NCBI GenBank assembly: GCA_035461525.1
Contig: DATHVD010000016.1
Location: 1-25,223 of the forward strand
Direction of reading: 5' to 3'
From: JAIBJN01 sp035461525
GTDB taxonomy: Bacteria > Actinomycetota > Thermoleophilia > Gaiellales > Gaiellaceae
Length of the DNA: 25,223 nt
Shown here: positions 15,089-23,111 of the stretch, piece after piece
Numbering within the stretch: the first letter of the stretch is position 1
Layout of the letters: every line of letters begins with the position of its first letter
Program-made: the position numbers and the translations under genes
Notes under the pieces: generated by a model
What the model saw: only the letters and a program-made list of their open reading frames with translations
Databases searched by the model: none
What the model was told of the DNA's origin: nothing

Positions 15089-15682
15089 GTGCCGCCGCGC
15101 CTCTTCGTCGTCACCGGGCCCTCCGGCGCCGGCAAGGGGACGCTGATCCGGGCGCTCGTCGAGCGTCGCTCCGACCTCGCTGTCGCCGTCTCCGCCACCA
15201 CGCGGGCGCGCCGGCCCGGCGAGGAAGACGGCCGCGAGTACCGGTTCCTCACCGAGGAGGAGTTCGAGCGCCGCGTCGCCGCCGGCGGGTTCCTCGAGCA
15301 CGTCACCTACGTCTCCGGGCACCGCTACGGAACCCTGCGGGAGGAGGTCGACCGCATCCGCTCCTCGGGTCGGAGCTGCGTGCTCGAGCTGGAGACGCAG
15401 GGGGCGAAGGCGATCGCCGCGACGGACCCCGACGCGGTCACGATTTTCGTGCAGGCCCCCTCGTTCGACGAGCTCGAGCGCCGGCTGCGCGAGCGGGCGA
15501 CCGAGAGCGCCGGCGAGATCGGCGAGCGGCTCGCCCTCGCCCGCCGCCAGGCAGAGGAGGCCGACGACTTCGACCACGTCGTCACCAACGACGACGTCGT
15601 GCGCGCGGTCGGCGAGATCGGGGCGATCGTGGACGAGGAGCTCTGCGGGTCGCGCGCTGCAGGTAAGCTTCGAGCCTCATGA
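15089..15682 (+). CDS. gmk: Guanylate kinase
   Basis: 197 residues. Phosphorylates GMP to GDP with ATP in the cytosol. The P-loop GPSGAGKGTL is at residues 10-19; the GMP-binding region includes VSATTRARRPGEEDGREYRFL (about 34-54) and FLEHVTYVSGHRYGT; the lid contains RRLRERATES. The GTG at 15089, 4 bases after the mihF stop, gives PPRLFVVTGPSGAG, the normal distance to the P-loop. The last codons overlap the rpoZ start (ATGA), so the two are coupled. The C-terminal tail (CGSRAAGKLRAS) is a little longer than in most homologues. Confidence 0.96.
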   Translation: MPPRLFVVTGPSGAGKGTLIRALVERRSDLAVAVSATTRARRPGEEDGREYRFLTEEEFERRVAAGGFLEHVTYVSGHRYGTLREEVDRIRSSGRSCVLELETQGAKAIAATDPDAVTIFVQAPSFDELERRLRERATESAGEIGERLALARRQAEEADDFDHVVTNDDVVRAVGEIGAIVDEELCGSRAAGKLRAS

Positions 15683-15909
15683 TGTATCCACGCCTCGACG
15701 ATCTGCTCGCGAACGCCGACGGCTCGCGCTACGGGCTCGCCATCGCGGCCGCCAAGCGTGCGCGGCAGATCAACAACTACCACCACCAGCTCGGCGAGGG
15801 CACGTTCGACGACTTCCCGCCCCCGCTCGTCGAGTCCCGCTCGAAGAACTACCTGACCATGGCCCTCGAGGAGATCGCCGAGGGCAAGATCACGGTCTCG
15901 TACACCTAG
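15679..15909 (+). CDS. rpoZ: RNA polymerase omega subunit
   Basis: 76 residues beginning MMYPRLDDLLANADGSRYGL, with AIAAAKRARQINNYHHQLG, the conserved helix of omega that wraps the C-terminal end of beta-prime, and PPPLVESRSKNYLTMALEEI, the typical actinobacterial second half. It assists RNA polymerase assembly. The first ATG overlaps the gmk stop; the next codon is also ATG, so the protein could begin one residue later. A TAAGCT at 15664-15669, 9 bases upstream, could be a -10 box inside gmk, but no -35 is convincing. Confidence 0.95.
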   Translation: MMYPRLDDLLANADGSRYGLAIAAAKRARQINNYHHQLGEGTFDDFPPPLVESRSKNYLTMALEEIAEGKITVSYT

Positions 15910-15928
15910 CCCCAGGGCACAGGGCCCC

Positions 15929-17086
15929 GTGGCTCGGGTTCTCCTCGGCGTGACCGGCGGCATCGCCGCCTATAAGGCGTGCGAGCTGCTGCGGCTGCTC
16001 GTCAAGGACGGGCACGACGTGACGCCGCTCCTGACGCCGGACGCCGAGCGCTTCGTCGCCGCGCACACCTTCGAGGCGCTCGCGCGGAAGGAGTCGCCGC
16101 GCGACCTCTACCCGCACCTGGCCGACGCGGACCTGCTCGTGATCGCGCCGCTCTCGGCGAACACGCTGGCGAAGCTCGCCCACGGCCTCGCGGACTCCGT
16201 CCTGACGCAGGCCGCTCTCGCCGTCTCCGGGCCGGTGCTCGTCGCGCCGGCGATGAACGTGCGCATGTGGCGCCACGCGGCGACGCAGGCGAATCTGGCG
16301 CTCCTCGCCGAGCGCGGCGTCCACCGCATCGGACCGGAGGAGGGCGAGCTCGCCGAGGGCGAGCACGGCCCCGGGCGGATGAGCGAGCCGGAGGCGATCT
16401 TCGCGCGCTGTCTCGAGCTCCTCGGCGCGGCCGGCCGGCTGCGCGGAAAGCGCGTCGTCGTCAGCGCCGGCGGGACGCGCGAGCCGCTCGACTCCGTGCG
16501 CTACGTCGGCAACCGCTCCTCCGGGAAGATGGGCGTCGCTGTCGCGCGAGAAGCCGCCCGGCGCGGGGCGGAGGTCACCCTCGTCGCCGCCAACGTGGCA
16601 GTTCCCCCGCCCGGCGGGGTCGAGGTCGTCCCGGCGCCGACCGCGGCCGACCTCGCCCGCGAGGTGCTCGCCCGCGACGACGCCGACGTCGTCGTCATGG
16701 CCGCTGCGGTCGCCGACTACCGCCCCGCCGAACCGGCGGCGGGCAAGCGTCCGAAGAACCGGGAGAAATGGTCGGTCGAGCTCGTCCCGACCGAGGACGT
16801 GCTCGCTGAGCTGGGCCGGCGCGCCCGCAACGGGCAGGTGCTCGTCGGCTTCGCGGCGGACGAGGGCGAAGCCGGGCTCGAGCGGGCGCGGGAGAAGCTC
16901 AGAAACAAACGAGGGAACCTCTTCGTCTACAACGACGTATCTCGTGACGACATCGGATTCGACTCGGACTGGAACGAGCTCGTCCTCCTGACGGCGCGTG
17001 GCGAGCGCCCTGTGAGCAGGCGGAGCAAGGAGGAATGCGCTGTGGCTATCCTCGACGAGGTCGAGACCCTGCTGGAGGGGGAGTAG
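15929..17086 (+). CDS. coaBC: Bifunctional phosphopantothenoylcysteine decarboxylase / phosphopantothenate-cysteine ligase
   Basis: 385 residues, two steps of coenzyme A synthesis. The N-terminal flavoprotein (CoaC, 1 to about 165) has GVTGGIAAYKACELLR, the catalytic His63 in YPHLADAD, APLSANTLAKLAHG (74-86) and APAMNVRMW (106-114). The C-terminal CoaB domain (from about 172) starts GKRVVVSAGGTREPLDSVRY and contains NRSSGKMG and VVMAAAVADYRP. The flap that carries an important cysteine in E. coli (Cys158, in a LACG context) reads GELAEGEHGPGRM here, with Glu143 at that place. GTG start 19 bases after rpoZ, GGGCAC upstream being a poor ribosome-binding sequence. The order after rpoZ is canonical for actinobacteria. 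Confidence 0.95.
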   Translation: MARVLLGVTGGIAAYKACELLRLLVKDGHDVTPLLTPDAERFVAAHTFEALARKESPRDLYPHLADADLLVIAPLSANTLAKLAHGLADSVLTQAALAVSGPVLVAPAMNVRMWRHAATQANLALLAERGVHRIGPEEGELAEGEHGPGRMSEPEAIFARCLELLGAAGRLRGKRVVVSAGGTREPLDSVRYVGNRSSGKMGVAVAREAARRGAEVTLVAANVAVPPPGGVEVVPAPTAADLAREVLARDDADVVVMAAAVADYRPAEPAAGKRPKNREKWSVELVPTEDVLAELGRRARNGQVLVGFAADEGEAGLERAREKLRNKRGNLFVYNDVSRDDIGFDSDWNELVLLTARGERPVSRRSKEECAVAILDEVETLLEGE

Positions 17087-18061
17087 ATGGAGGAGCGGAC
17101 CGTCGAAGCGAGGCAGGGCCTGGAGCCCTCGGGCGCCGTGACTCTGGCCCAGCGCATCGCCGAGAACCTCCGGCGCGTGATCCACGCCCCGGACGAGACG
17201 CTCGACTTCGCCGTCCTCTGCCTTCTCTCCGAGGGGCACCTGATCATCGAGGACTTCCCCGGCGTCGGCAAGACGACGCTCGCCAAGTCGCTCGCACGCT
17301 CGGTCGACTGCTCGTTCTCGCGCCTCCAGTTCACGCCCGATCTGCTCCCCTCGGACGTCACCGGGGTGAACGTCTTCAGCCAGCGCTCGAACGAGTTCGA
17401 GTTCCGGCCGGGGCCGGTGTTCGCCAACATCCTCCTCGTCGACGAGATCAACCGAGCCTCGCCGAAGACGCAGTCCGCGCTGCTCGAGTGCATGCAGGAG
17501 CGGCAGGTGACGATCGACGGCGTCTCCTACGGGCTCGCGCCGCCCTTCATGGTCATGGCGACGCAGAACCCCATCGAGTACGAGGGGACGTACCCGCTCC
17601 CCGAGGCCGAGCTCGACCGCTTCACGATGCGGATCGCGATCGGCTACCCGCCGCTCGCCGAGGAGGCGCGCATGCTCTCCGAAAACGCCGGCGCGACCCC
17701 GCTCGACAGCCTCGAGCCCGTGGCCAGCGCCCAGGAGGTGCTCGCCGCCATCGAGGACGCGCGCAGCGTCTACGTCGAGGAGAGCGTCAACCGCTACGTC
17801 GTCGCCGTCCTGCGCCAGACCCGCTCGGACGCCCGTCTCTACCTCGGCGCCAGCCCGCGCGCCGGCATCGCGCTCCTGCGCGTTGCCAAGGCGCGCGCCC
17901 TCGTCGCCGGGCGCGACTTCGTGCAGCCGGACGACGTGCAGGCCGTGGCGGCGACCGTCCTCGCCCATCGCCTCATCCTCTCGCCGGAAGCCCGGTCGGG
18001 CGGCCTCGACGCGGAGGAGGTCGTCCGCGAGCTCGTCGAGCGGACGCCCGTTCCCGTCTAG
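17087..18061 (+). CDS. MoxR-family AAA+ ATPase
   Basis: 324 residues. Walker A is PGVGKTT at 58-64, Walker B ILLVDEINRAS at 115-125, and sensor/arginine-finger regions follow in VMATQNPIEYEGTYPLPEAELDRF, all typical of the MoxR APE/RavA side of AAA+ chaperones. The C-terminal lid contains RQTRSDARLYLGASPRAGIAL. MoxR proteins act as ATP-driven chaperones that mature or insert partner proteins. The gene is immediately followed by DUF58 and transglutaminase genes, the usual three-gene set. ATG directly after the coaBC stop, with GGAGGGGG about 6 bases upstream. Transcription could be shared with coaBC, as no promoter is evident between them. Confidence 0.93.
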   Translation: MEERTVEARQGLEPSGAVTLAQRIAENLRRVIHAPDETLDFAVLCLLSEGHLIIEDFPGVGKTTLAKSLARSVDCSFSRLQFTPDLLPSDVTGVNVFSQRSNEFEFRPGPVFANILLVDEINRASPKTQSALLECMQERQVTIDGVSYGLAPPFMVMATQNPIEYEGTYPLPEAELDRFTMRIAIGYPPLAEEARMLSENAGATPLDSLEPVASAQEVLAAIEDARSVYVEESVNRYVVAVLRQTRSDARLYLGASPRAGIALLRVAKARALVAGRDFVQPDDVQAVAATVLAHRLILSPEARSGGLDAEEVVRELVERTPVPV

Positions 18062-18073
18062 GGACGGCTCCGG

Positions 18074-19300
18074 GTGCTGACCGACCGCGGCCGCTGGATC
18101 CTCGCCCTCGGGGGCGGGATCTACCTGACGGCGTGGGCGTTCGGCTCGAGCACGCTCTATCCCGTCGCGCTCGGGCTCGTGCTCGCCGTCGCCGCCGCCT
18201 CGGTCTGGGTGCGCGTCCTGCGCCGGCCGATGCGGCTCCGCCGCACGTTCGGCCGCGGGGAGCGCCTGGCGGGCGAGGACATCCCGGTCTCGCTCGAGCT
18301 CGACGCCGAAGGGGCGGTTCCCTCCGGCACCATGGTGCTGCGCGAGCGCATCGCGCGCTTCGGCGAGCGGGAGACGCAGCTCGTGCGCCGCCACGGCCGC
18401 CTGCGCGGGCGGTACGTCCTGCGCCGCGTCCCGCGCGGCCGCTACCCGATCGAGTCCGCGCAGATCGTGATCGAGGATCCCTTCGGGCTCGAGCGCGTCG
18501 AGGTCGACCTGCCCGCGGGGGCGTCGATCCTCGTCTACCCCCGCCTCGTCGACCTCGACCGCCTCTTCTCGGAGTCCGGAGCGCGGACGCCGGAGGGGCG
18601 GAGGCTCCTCATGCGGCGACCGACCGGCTTCGACCTCCACAGCGTCCGTGACTACGAGCAGGGCGAGTCGCTCCGCCGCGTGCACTGGCCCTCGACCGCC
18701 AAGCGCGGGGAGCTCATGGTCAAGGAGCTCGAGGACTCGCCCCGTGACGAGACGGCCGTCGTCCTCGACGCCGCCGCGGCCGCGGTCGTCGGCGCGCCTC
18801 CGGACTCGAGCTTCGAGCTCGCCGTCCGCGCCGCCGGATCGATCCTGAAGGCGTACGCGAGCCGCGGCCGACGCGCGGCCCTGGTCGTCAACTCGGCCCG
18901 CCCCGCCCACCAGCGCGTCCACTCCTTCGACGGCGAGTGGCACCGGGCGCTCGACATCCTCGCCGCCGTCGAGCCGGACGGCCGGACGCCGGTCGCCAAC
19001 GTGCTCGCGGACGAGGCGGGGCCGGCCTCGCGCGCGATCGAGGTGACCGTGGTCACGTCGGCGCTCGACGGCAGGCTGGTCGAGCGCCTCGCGCATCGCG
19101 CGCTCGCGCGGCACGGCGCGAGCGTCGTCTATGTGGACGCGTCGAGCTTCGTCCCGGAACGCGCCGGCGAGCGCGTCCGGCCAGAGGTCGCCGCCCACCT
19201 GCTCCGGCTCGAGCGCTCCGGAGTCCCCGTCGTCGTGCTGCGCCGTGGGGACGACCTGGGCGCCCGCCTCGGCGCCGAGCCTCTGAGGGCCGTTGGCTAG
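18074..19300 (+). CDS. DUF58 membrane protein
   Basis: 408 residues. Two closely spaced hydrophobic segments lie at the N-terminus (about 8-24 and 27-46, WILALGGGIYLTAWAFG and YPVALGLVLAVAAASVWV). A cytoplasmic or extracellular beta-rich region (60-160) follows, then the DUF58 signature VRDYEQGESLRRVHWPSTAK with RGELMVKELE (around 194-223), and a von Willebrand A-like C-terminal part. Members occur with MoxR ATPases and transglutaminase-like proteins, presumably as clients or adaptors. GTG start 12 bases after moxR. The end overlaps the transglutaminase start by 8 bases. The biochemical function of DUF58 is not established. Confidence 0.9.
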   Translation: MLTDRGRWILALGGGIYLTAWAFGSSTLYPVALGLVLAVAAASVWVRVLRRPMRLRRTFGRGERLAGEDIPVSLELDAEGAVPSGTMVLRERIARFGERETQLVRRHGRLRGRYVLRRVPRGRYPIESAQIVIEDPFGLERVEVDLPAGASILVYPRLVDLDRLFSESGARTPEGRRLLMRRPTGFDLHSVRDYEQGESLRRVHWPSTAKRGELMVKELEDSPRDETAVVLDAAAAAVVGAPPDSSFELAVRAAGSILKAYASRGRRAALVVNSARPAHQRVHSFDGEWHRALDILAAVEPDGRTPVANVLADEAGPASRAIEVTVVTSALDGRLVERLAHRALARHGASVVYVDASSFVPERAGERVRPEVAAHLLRLERSGVPVVVLRRGDDLGARLGAEPLRAVG

Positions 19301-21599
19301 GCGGGTCTTCCTCACCGCGATGATCGCCGCCTTCGCGACGGCGTCGTGGCTGAGCCTGGAGCAGCTCGCCGTCCCCGCGCGCGACTGGGGCGTGATGCTC
19401 GCCCTGGCGCTCGCGCCGATCGCGGCCGTCGCGCTGGGCGCCTCGCGGCTCGCCGCCGGCGTCACCTTCGCCGTCGCGGCTCTCTTCGCCGTGAGCGCCG
19501 CGTTCTCGGTCCCGCTCTCCGACATGCGCCCACGCGACCCGCAGCGCGACTTCCTGGGGCCCGTGCTGGACGGAGTGCGACAGGGCTTCCTCGACTTCTT
19601 CGAGACGCGGCTCCCGTTCGACCGGATCGACTACCCGTACCCGCACGCGCTGATCCTGCTCGCCATCTTCGCGTTCGCGGCGCTCGGCGGCATGTTCGTG
19701 TTCGCCGACCGGCCGGTGGGCGCCTCGCTGGTGCTCGTGGCCGGAGTCGGCTGGCCCCTGACCCTGAGCCCGAGCGGGCGGCCGCTGACGGCGGGGGCGC
19801 TCGCCCTCCTCGGCGTCCTGGCGATCCTCTTCCTCCTCCGTCGGCGCGACCCGGCGCGTGGTGTCGCCTTCGCCGCCGGCGTGGGCGCGGCCCTCGTCGG
19901 GCTCGCGATCGCGGGCTCGACGAGCGACGCGGTCGCCAAGAGCGCCTTCCTCGGCTGGCAGAGCTGGGACCCGTACGACGCGCCGACCGAGCCCGTGTCC
20001 GTGAACTACGTCTGGGACGCGAACTACCGGGGCATCACTTTTCCCGAGGAGCCGACGACGGTGCTCCGGGTCAAGGTCTCGGGCTCGAAGCGCTCCCTCT
20101 ACTGGCGCGCGACGACACTCGACGACTACACCGGCCAGGTCTGGAACGAGGACCTGCGCGCGCAGCAGCCGCAGCAGCGCGAGCAGGTCGACGCCGTGGG
20201 CGTGAACCCGCTTCTCCCCGAGGGTGCCGCCGACGAGGACGCCTGGGTCCGGCAGGACGTGACGATCGAGGCGCTGCGGGACACGCACCTGCTCGCGTCG
20301 TCCCAGCCAGTGCGCTGGCGGCCGGGGACGGAGGCGCCCGTGGCGGACGTCGCCGGCGACGTCGTCGTCGTGCCGACCGCCCTGCGCCGCGGGCAGCGCT
20401 ACACGGTCTGGAGCTACGTCCCGCGCCCGAACCCGAGCGAGCTCAACGCCTTCCGCGGCGACTACCCCGACGGCATCGGCCTCGAGCGGTACATGGAGGT
20501 CGTCTACCAGCCGGTGCCGGAGTGGGGCGCGAGCGGCCGCACGGAGCGAATGGCCTTCTTCTTCGGCACGGAGCACGCGGACGACTTCCAGATCGCCTCG
20601 CTCCGCTCGCTCCACGACGCGGCGCGCGGCATCACGAACGAGGCGCGCGGGCCCTACGAGGCCGCCGTCCTGCTCGAGACCTGGTTCCGCGAGGCCGGCG
20701 GCTTCGTCTACGACGAGCAGCCTCCGCAGCCGCTCGGCGGCGAGCCCGCGCTCGTCGCCTTCGTCAACGACTCGAAGCGCGGCTACTGCCAGCATTACGC
20801 CGGGGCGATGGCGCTCATGCTGCGCCTGCTCGGCGTGCCCTCGCGGGTCGCAGTCGGGTTCACGAGCGGCAGGTACGACGAGGGCGACGAGGAGTGGGTC
20901 GTCTCCGACACGAACGCCCACGCCTGGGTCGAGGTCTGGTTCCCGGACTTCGGGTGGCTGCCGTTCGACCCGACGCCCGGGCGGGGGGAGCTCGCAGCGA
21001 CCTACTCGGCGTTCTCCGGCGCCTTCAACGCCGGCGACGCCGCCGACATCGGCCTCGACTCCAGCCTCGGCGGCCTCTCCCCGGCCCTCGCCGAGCAGAT
21101 CCGCAGCGCCCGGCCGGGCCTCGAGGGCTCGGAGGGGCTGGCAAACCCGGGCTTCGGGAGCGGCACCGGCGCGGCCGTCCGCGACCGCGGCCCGAGCCTC
21201 GTCGCTCTCGTGCTTCTCGTGCTCGGGGGCGCCGTCGCCGCGATCCTCCTTCTCAAGGCCGCGCGGCGGGCCTGGCTCTTCTCCGCACGCGACCCGCGCG
21301 CGCTCGCCTCCGCCTGCCGCCGCGACGTCGTCGCCTTCCTCGCCGACCAGGGGGTGGACGTCCCGGCGAGCGCGACGCACGCCGACCTGGGGGAGATGCT
21401 CGAACGCTACTACGCCGTGCAGGCGGACGCGTTCGTCCGCGACCTCACGCTCGCACGCTTCGGCCCTCCGGGCGAGGGGCGGGACGCGTTGCGGCGCGCG
21501 CGCCGGGAGCTCCGCGCCGTCCGCCGCGGGCTGCGGCGGCGGCTGAGCGCGGCGAGCCGGCTCCGCGGGGCCGTGAGCCTCCGCTCGCTCTCCGTCTGA
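19293..21599 (+). CDS. Membrane transglutaminase-like cysteine protease (TgpA-like) with C-terminal DUF4129-like tail
   Basis: 768 residues. About six or seven hydrophobic segments occupy residues 5-210 (for example FLTAMIAAFATASWLSLEQL, ALILLAIFAFAALGGMFVFA, LTAGALALLGVLAILFLL). A large extracytoplasmic region of beta character precedes the transglutaminase core. The catalytic triad is intact: Cys499 in YCQHYAGAMALMLRLLGVPS, His543 in TNAHAWVEVWFP and Asp559 in LPFDPTPGRG. A last membrane helix (around 636-656, LVALVLLVLGGAVAAILLL) leads to a charged C-terminal domain. TgpA of Pseudomonas has this plan. The TTG at 19293 is the only start that overlaps sensibly with DUF58; MARRVFLT is a normal positive-then-hydrophobic N-terminus. 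Likely remodels the cell envelope with MoxR and DUF58; the substrate is unknown. Confidence 0.9.
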   Translation: MARRVFLTAMIAAFATASWLSLEQLAVPARDWGVMLALALAPIAAVALGASRLAAGVTFAVAALFAVSAAFSVPLSDMRPRDPQRDFLGPVLDGVRQGFLDFFETRLPFDRIDYPYPHALILLAIFAFAALGGMFVFADRPVGASLVLVAGVGWPLTLSPSGRPLTAGALALLGVLAILFLLRRRDPARGVAFAAGVGAALVGLAIAGSTSDAVAKSAFLGWQSWDPYDAPTEPVSVNYVWDANYRGITFPEEPTTVLRVKVSGSKRSLYWRATTLDDYTGQVWNEDLRAQQPQQREQVDAVGVNPLLPEGAADEDAWVRQDVTIEALRDTHLLASSQPVRWRPGTEAPVADVAGDVVVVPTALRRGQRYTVWSYVPRPNPSELNAFRGDYPDGIGLERYMEVVYQPVPEWGASGRTERMAFFFGTEHADDFQIASLRSLHDAARGITNEARGPYEAAVLLETWFREAGGFVYDEQPPQPLGGEPALVAFVNDSKRGYCQHYAGAMALMLRLLGVPSRVAVGFTSGRYDEGDEEWVVSDTNAHAWVEVWFPDFGWLPFDPTPGRGELAATYSAFSGAFNAGDAADIGLDSSLGGLSPALAEQIRSARPGLEGSEGLANPGFGSGTGAAVRDRGPSLVALVLLVLGGAVAAILLLKAARRAWLFSARDPRALASACRRDVVAFLADQGVDVPASATHADLGEMLERYYAVQADAFVRDLTLARFGPPGEGRDALRRARRELRAVRRGLRRRLSAASRLRGAVSLRSLSV

Positions 21600-21611
21600 C
21601 GGCCGCTGCCA

Positions 21612-21637
21612 GGCCGCCGGCTCCGGCGACGGCGGCC
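21612..21637 (+). terminator. GC-rich hairpin after the transglutaminase gene
   Basis: GGCCGCC (21612-21618) and GGCGGCC (21631-21637) make a 7-bp stem 12 bases after the stop. A second, smaller hairpin, CCCCGC with GCGGGG, lies at 21707-21721. Neither has a T-run. In DNA this GC-rich such stems also arise by chance, so termination is only a suggestion. The 183 bases between the two genes hold nothing else I can support. Confidence 0.3.
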
Positions 21638-21782
21638 CAGAGGAGCGCGGCGCTCACGAGCGGAGGCGATCACGATCGGCGTCTCACCGGGTCAAGTCTC
21701 GCGTGCCCCCGCCCGGCGGGGAAGAACCGGGAGAACGGGGAGTCGGCGGACCTTGCGTCCTTCCGTATCGTTGGAAGTGGAC

Positions 21783-22136
21783 ATGAGCGAGACCTACGAC
21801 CTCTACAGACAGGGCCGCGACCACCTCGCGGCCGGCCACGCCGCGCAGGCGACCGTAGCGCTCGAGAAGGCCAAGCGCCGCGAGCCCGGGAAGGCGTCCA
21901 TCCGGGAGGCCCTCGGCATCGCCTACTACCGCATCCGCCGCTTCGCCGAGGCCGAGCAGGAGTTCCGCACGATCCTCGAGCTGGCGCCCGTGGACCACTA
22001 CGCGCACTTCGCGCTCGGGCGCTGCCTGGAAAAGCAGGGGAAGCCCGAGGAGGCGGTTCCGCACTACCGGCTGGCGACCTTCTTCCGCCCGCAGAGCCGC
22101 GACTACCGTCGGGCACTCGACAAGCTCGTCAGCTAG
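21783..22136 (+). CDS. Small TPR-repeat protein
   Basis: 117 residues made almost entirely of three tetratricopeptide repeats: SETYDLYRQGRDHLAAGHAA with QATVALEKAKRREP, then ASIREALGIAYYRIRRFAEAEQEFRTILELAP, then YAHFALGRCLEKQGKPEEAVPHYRLATFFRP. No signal peptide or membrane segment is seen, so it is a cytosolic protein-interaction scaffold of unknown partner. The ATG at 21783 was chosen over an earlier in-frame start at 21753 because GGAAG lies 7 bases upstream and the first repeat begins there. TATCGT at 21766-21771 might be a -10 box but has no good -35. It precedes dtd with a hairpin in between. Confidence 0.85.
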   Translation: MSETYDLYRQGRDHLAAGHAAQATVALEKAKRREPGKASIREALGIAYYRIRRFAEAEQEFRTILELAPVDHYAHFALGRCLEKQGKPEEAVPHYRLATFFRPQSRDYRRALDKLVS

Positions 22137-22149
22137 GACGACCCCCGCT

Positions 22150-22188
22150 GCCCCTCGCGCACGGCGGCGGGAAGGGGCGCTTGTGTTT
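22150..22188 (+). terminator. Possible terminator after the TPR gene
   Basis: GCCCCT (22150-22155) and AGGGGC (22173-22178) form a stem that can be extended by two pairs if one T is bulged. The loop is 17 bases, and TTGTGTTT, an unusually T-rich patch for this window, follows at 22181-22188. The large loop weakens the case. Confidence 0.38.
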
Positions 22189-22306
22189 CACGCGCACAAA
22201 GTCCGGTGCCGCTTCGCATCCGAGCGGATCCGGACCGGGAGCGGTCCGTACGCCTCGTGCGCGTGGAACACGAGCGGGCTTCCGGGCGCCGTGCGAAGAT
22301 CCCGCC

Positions 22307-22744
22307 GTGCGAGCGGTGGTGCAGCGCGTCTCGCGGGCGCGGGTGCTCGTCGCGGACGAGGTCGCCGGCGAGGTCGGGGCCGGGCTCTGCGTGCTCCTCG
22401 GCGTCAGGGACGGGGACGACGAGGGCGCCGCGCGCCGCCTCGCCGGCAAGGTGGCCCGGCTGCGGATCTTCGAGAACGAGGAGGGGAAGTTCGACAGGAG
22501 CCTCCTCGACACCGGCGGCGGGGCGCTCGTCGTCAGCCAGTTCACGCTGATCGCCGACACGGCGAAGGGGAACCGCCCGAGCTTCGCCGCCGCCGCGCGC
22601 CCGGACGTCGCCGAGCCGCTCTACGAAGCCCTCTGCGCCGCCCTCGAGGCCGAGGGGATCGCCGTCGCCAGGGGCCGCTTCGGCGCGCGCATGCGCGTCG
22701 AGATCGACAACGACGGGCCGGTCACGATCGTGCTCGACGCCTAG
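22307..22744 (+). CDS. dtd: D-aminoacyl-tRNA deacylase
   Basis: 145 residues, the normal length of DTD. Removes D-amino acids (and glycine from mischarged tRNA-Ala) from tRNA. Both active-site signatures are present: SQFTL at residues 77-81 and the Gly-cisPro motif in NDGPVTIVLD (GPVT at 137-140). The N-terminus RAVVQRVSRARVLV is typical, which fixes the GTG at 22307; the frame is open far upstream through unrelated sequence. No good ribosome-binding sequence is seen, so a leaderless or short-leader mRNA is possible. It stands alone between a hairpin and a 367-base gap. Confidence 0.95.
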   Translation: MRAVVQRVSRARVLVADEVAGEVGAGLCVLLGVRDGDDEGAARRLAGKVARLRIFENEEGKFDRSLLDTGGGALVVSQFTLIADTAKGNRPSFAAAARPDVAEPLYEALCAALEAEGIAVARGRFGARMRVEIDNDGPVTIVLDA

Positions 22745-23030
22745 GCCTCCCCGCGAGAACGCCGTGCGACCTCTAGACGATCCAGGTTACGACGGTCCAG
22801 TGCTCCATGGCGAGCAAACCGTCGTCGGCCCCTTCGGTGCCACGCGCCCCTCGCCGTCGAAGGGGGGCGACACCACGTTCCCCTCGGGCGTGAGCTCGAG
22901 CTCGGTCGGCCGAGTGAGAGTCGAAGAGGCGCTTCATCGCTCCCCGACCTCAGGCGATTCCCGGACCCGACGCTTCCCCGGACCGGCGGTGGCACGGCCG
23001 GATCGGGCCCGGCGGAAACGCGGGCGCCGC
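22745..23030. other. Intergenic gap upstream of rimP, no supported gene
   Basis: About 290 bases with no gene I can defend on either strand. It is slightly less GC-rich than its surroundings and contains more stop codons. A short minus-strand frame at about 22776-22930 has natural-looking composition (TELELTPEGNVVSPPFDGEG) but no good start and a stop just upstream, so it could be a gene remnant or chance. A small stem CTCGG/CCGAG with a TCGG loop lies at 22901-22914. No tRNA or known RNA family was recognised. Confidence 0.5.
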
Positions 23031-23039
23031 TGCTATCCT
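23031..23039 (+). promoter_or_regulatory. Possible extended -10 box for rimP-nusA
   Basis: TGCTATCCT is an extended -10 type element (TGN then TATCCT). No recognisable -35 lies upstream. It would start transcription near 23046, giving a leader of about 65 bases that contains the hairpin described next. Confidence 0.38.
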
Positions 23040-23069
23040 GACCTGAGACATTTCCCCAACGGACGTCGG

Positions 23070-23097
23070 AGAAATGGGCGCGCGGCGCCCATTTTCT
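23070..23097 (+). promoter_or_regulatory. rimP leader hairpin with short T-run (attenuator-like)
   Basis: AAATGGGCGC (23072-23081) and GCGCCCATTT (23085-23094) make a perfect 10-bp stem with a GCG loop, extendable by two pairs (23070-23071 with 23096-23097) around a bulged T. It ends in TTTT, then rimP starts 17 bases later. The shape and position resemble the premature-terminator hairpins reported ahead of rimP-nusA operons in other bacteria, where NusA could feed back on its own operon. The T-run is short, so attenuation is inferred. Confidence 0.6.
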
Positions 23098-23111
23098 GCG
23101 AGAAGGGCCGG

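Noticed and set aside
15890..19525. Very long minus-strand open frame (about 1,200 codons), and similar ones opposite carB, pyrBC and the transglutaminase gene.
   Set aside because: They are antisense shadows caused by very high third-position GC; the + strand frames carry complete family motifs.
21445..21657. Minus-strand frame starting near 21657 with VSAALLWAAVAGAGGLAAAV, reminiscent of a CrcB or other small membrane-protein N-terminus.
   Set aside because: The resemblance stops after about 20 residues, the rest runs antisense through the transglutaminase gene with Arg/Gly/Ala-rich composition, and there is no ribosome-binding sequence.
22764..23111. Upstream in-frame extension of rimP that would add about 116 residues.
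   Set aside because: The composition is not RimP-like, and it contains the leader hairpin and probable promoter; the ATG at 23112 has a ribosome-binding sequence and the family's normal N-terminus.
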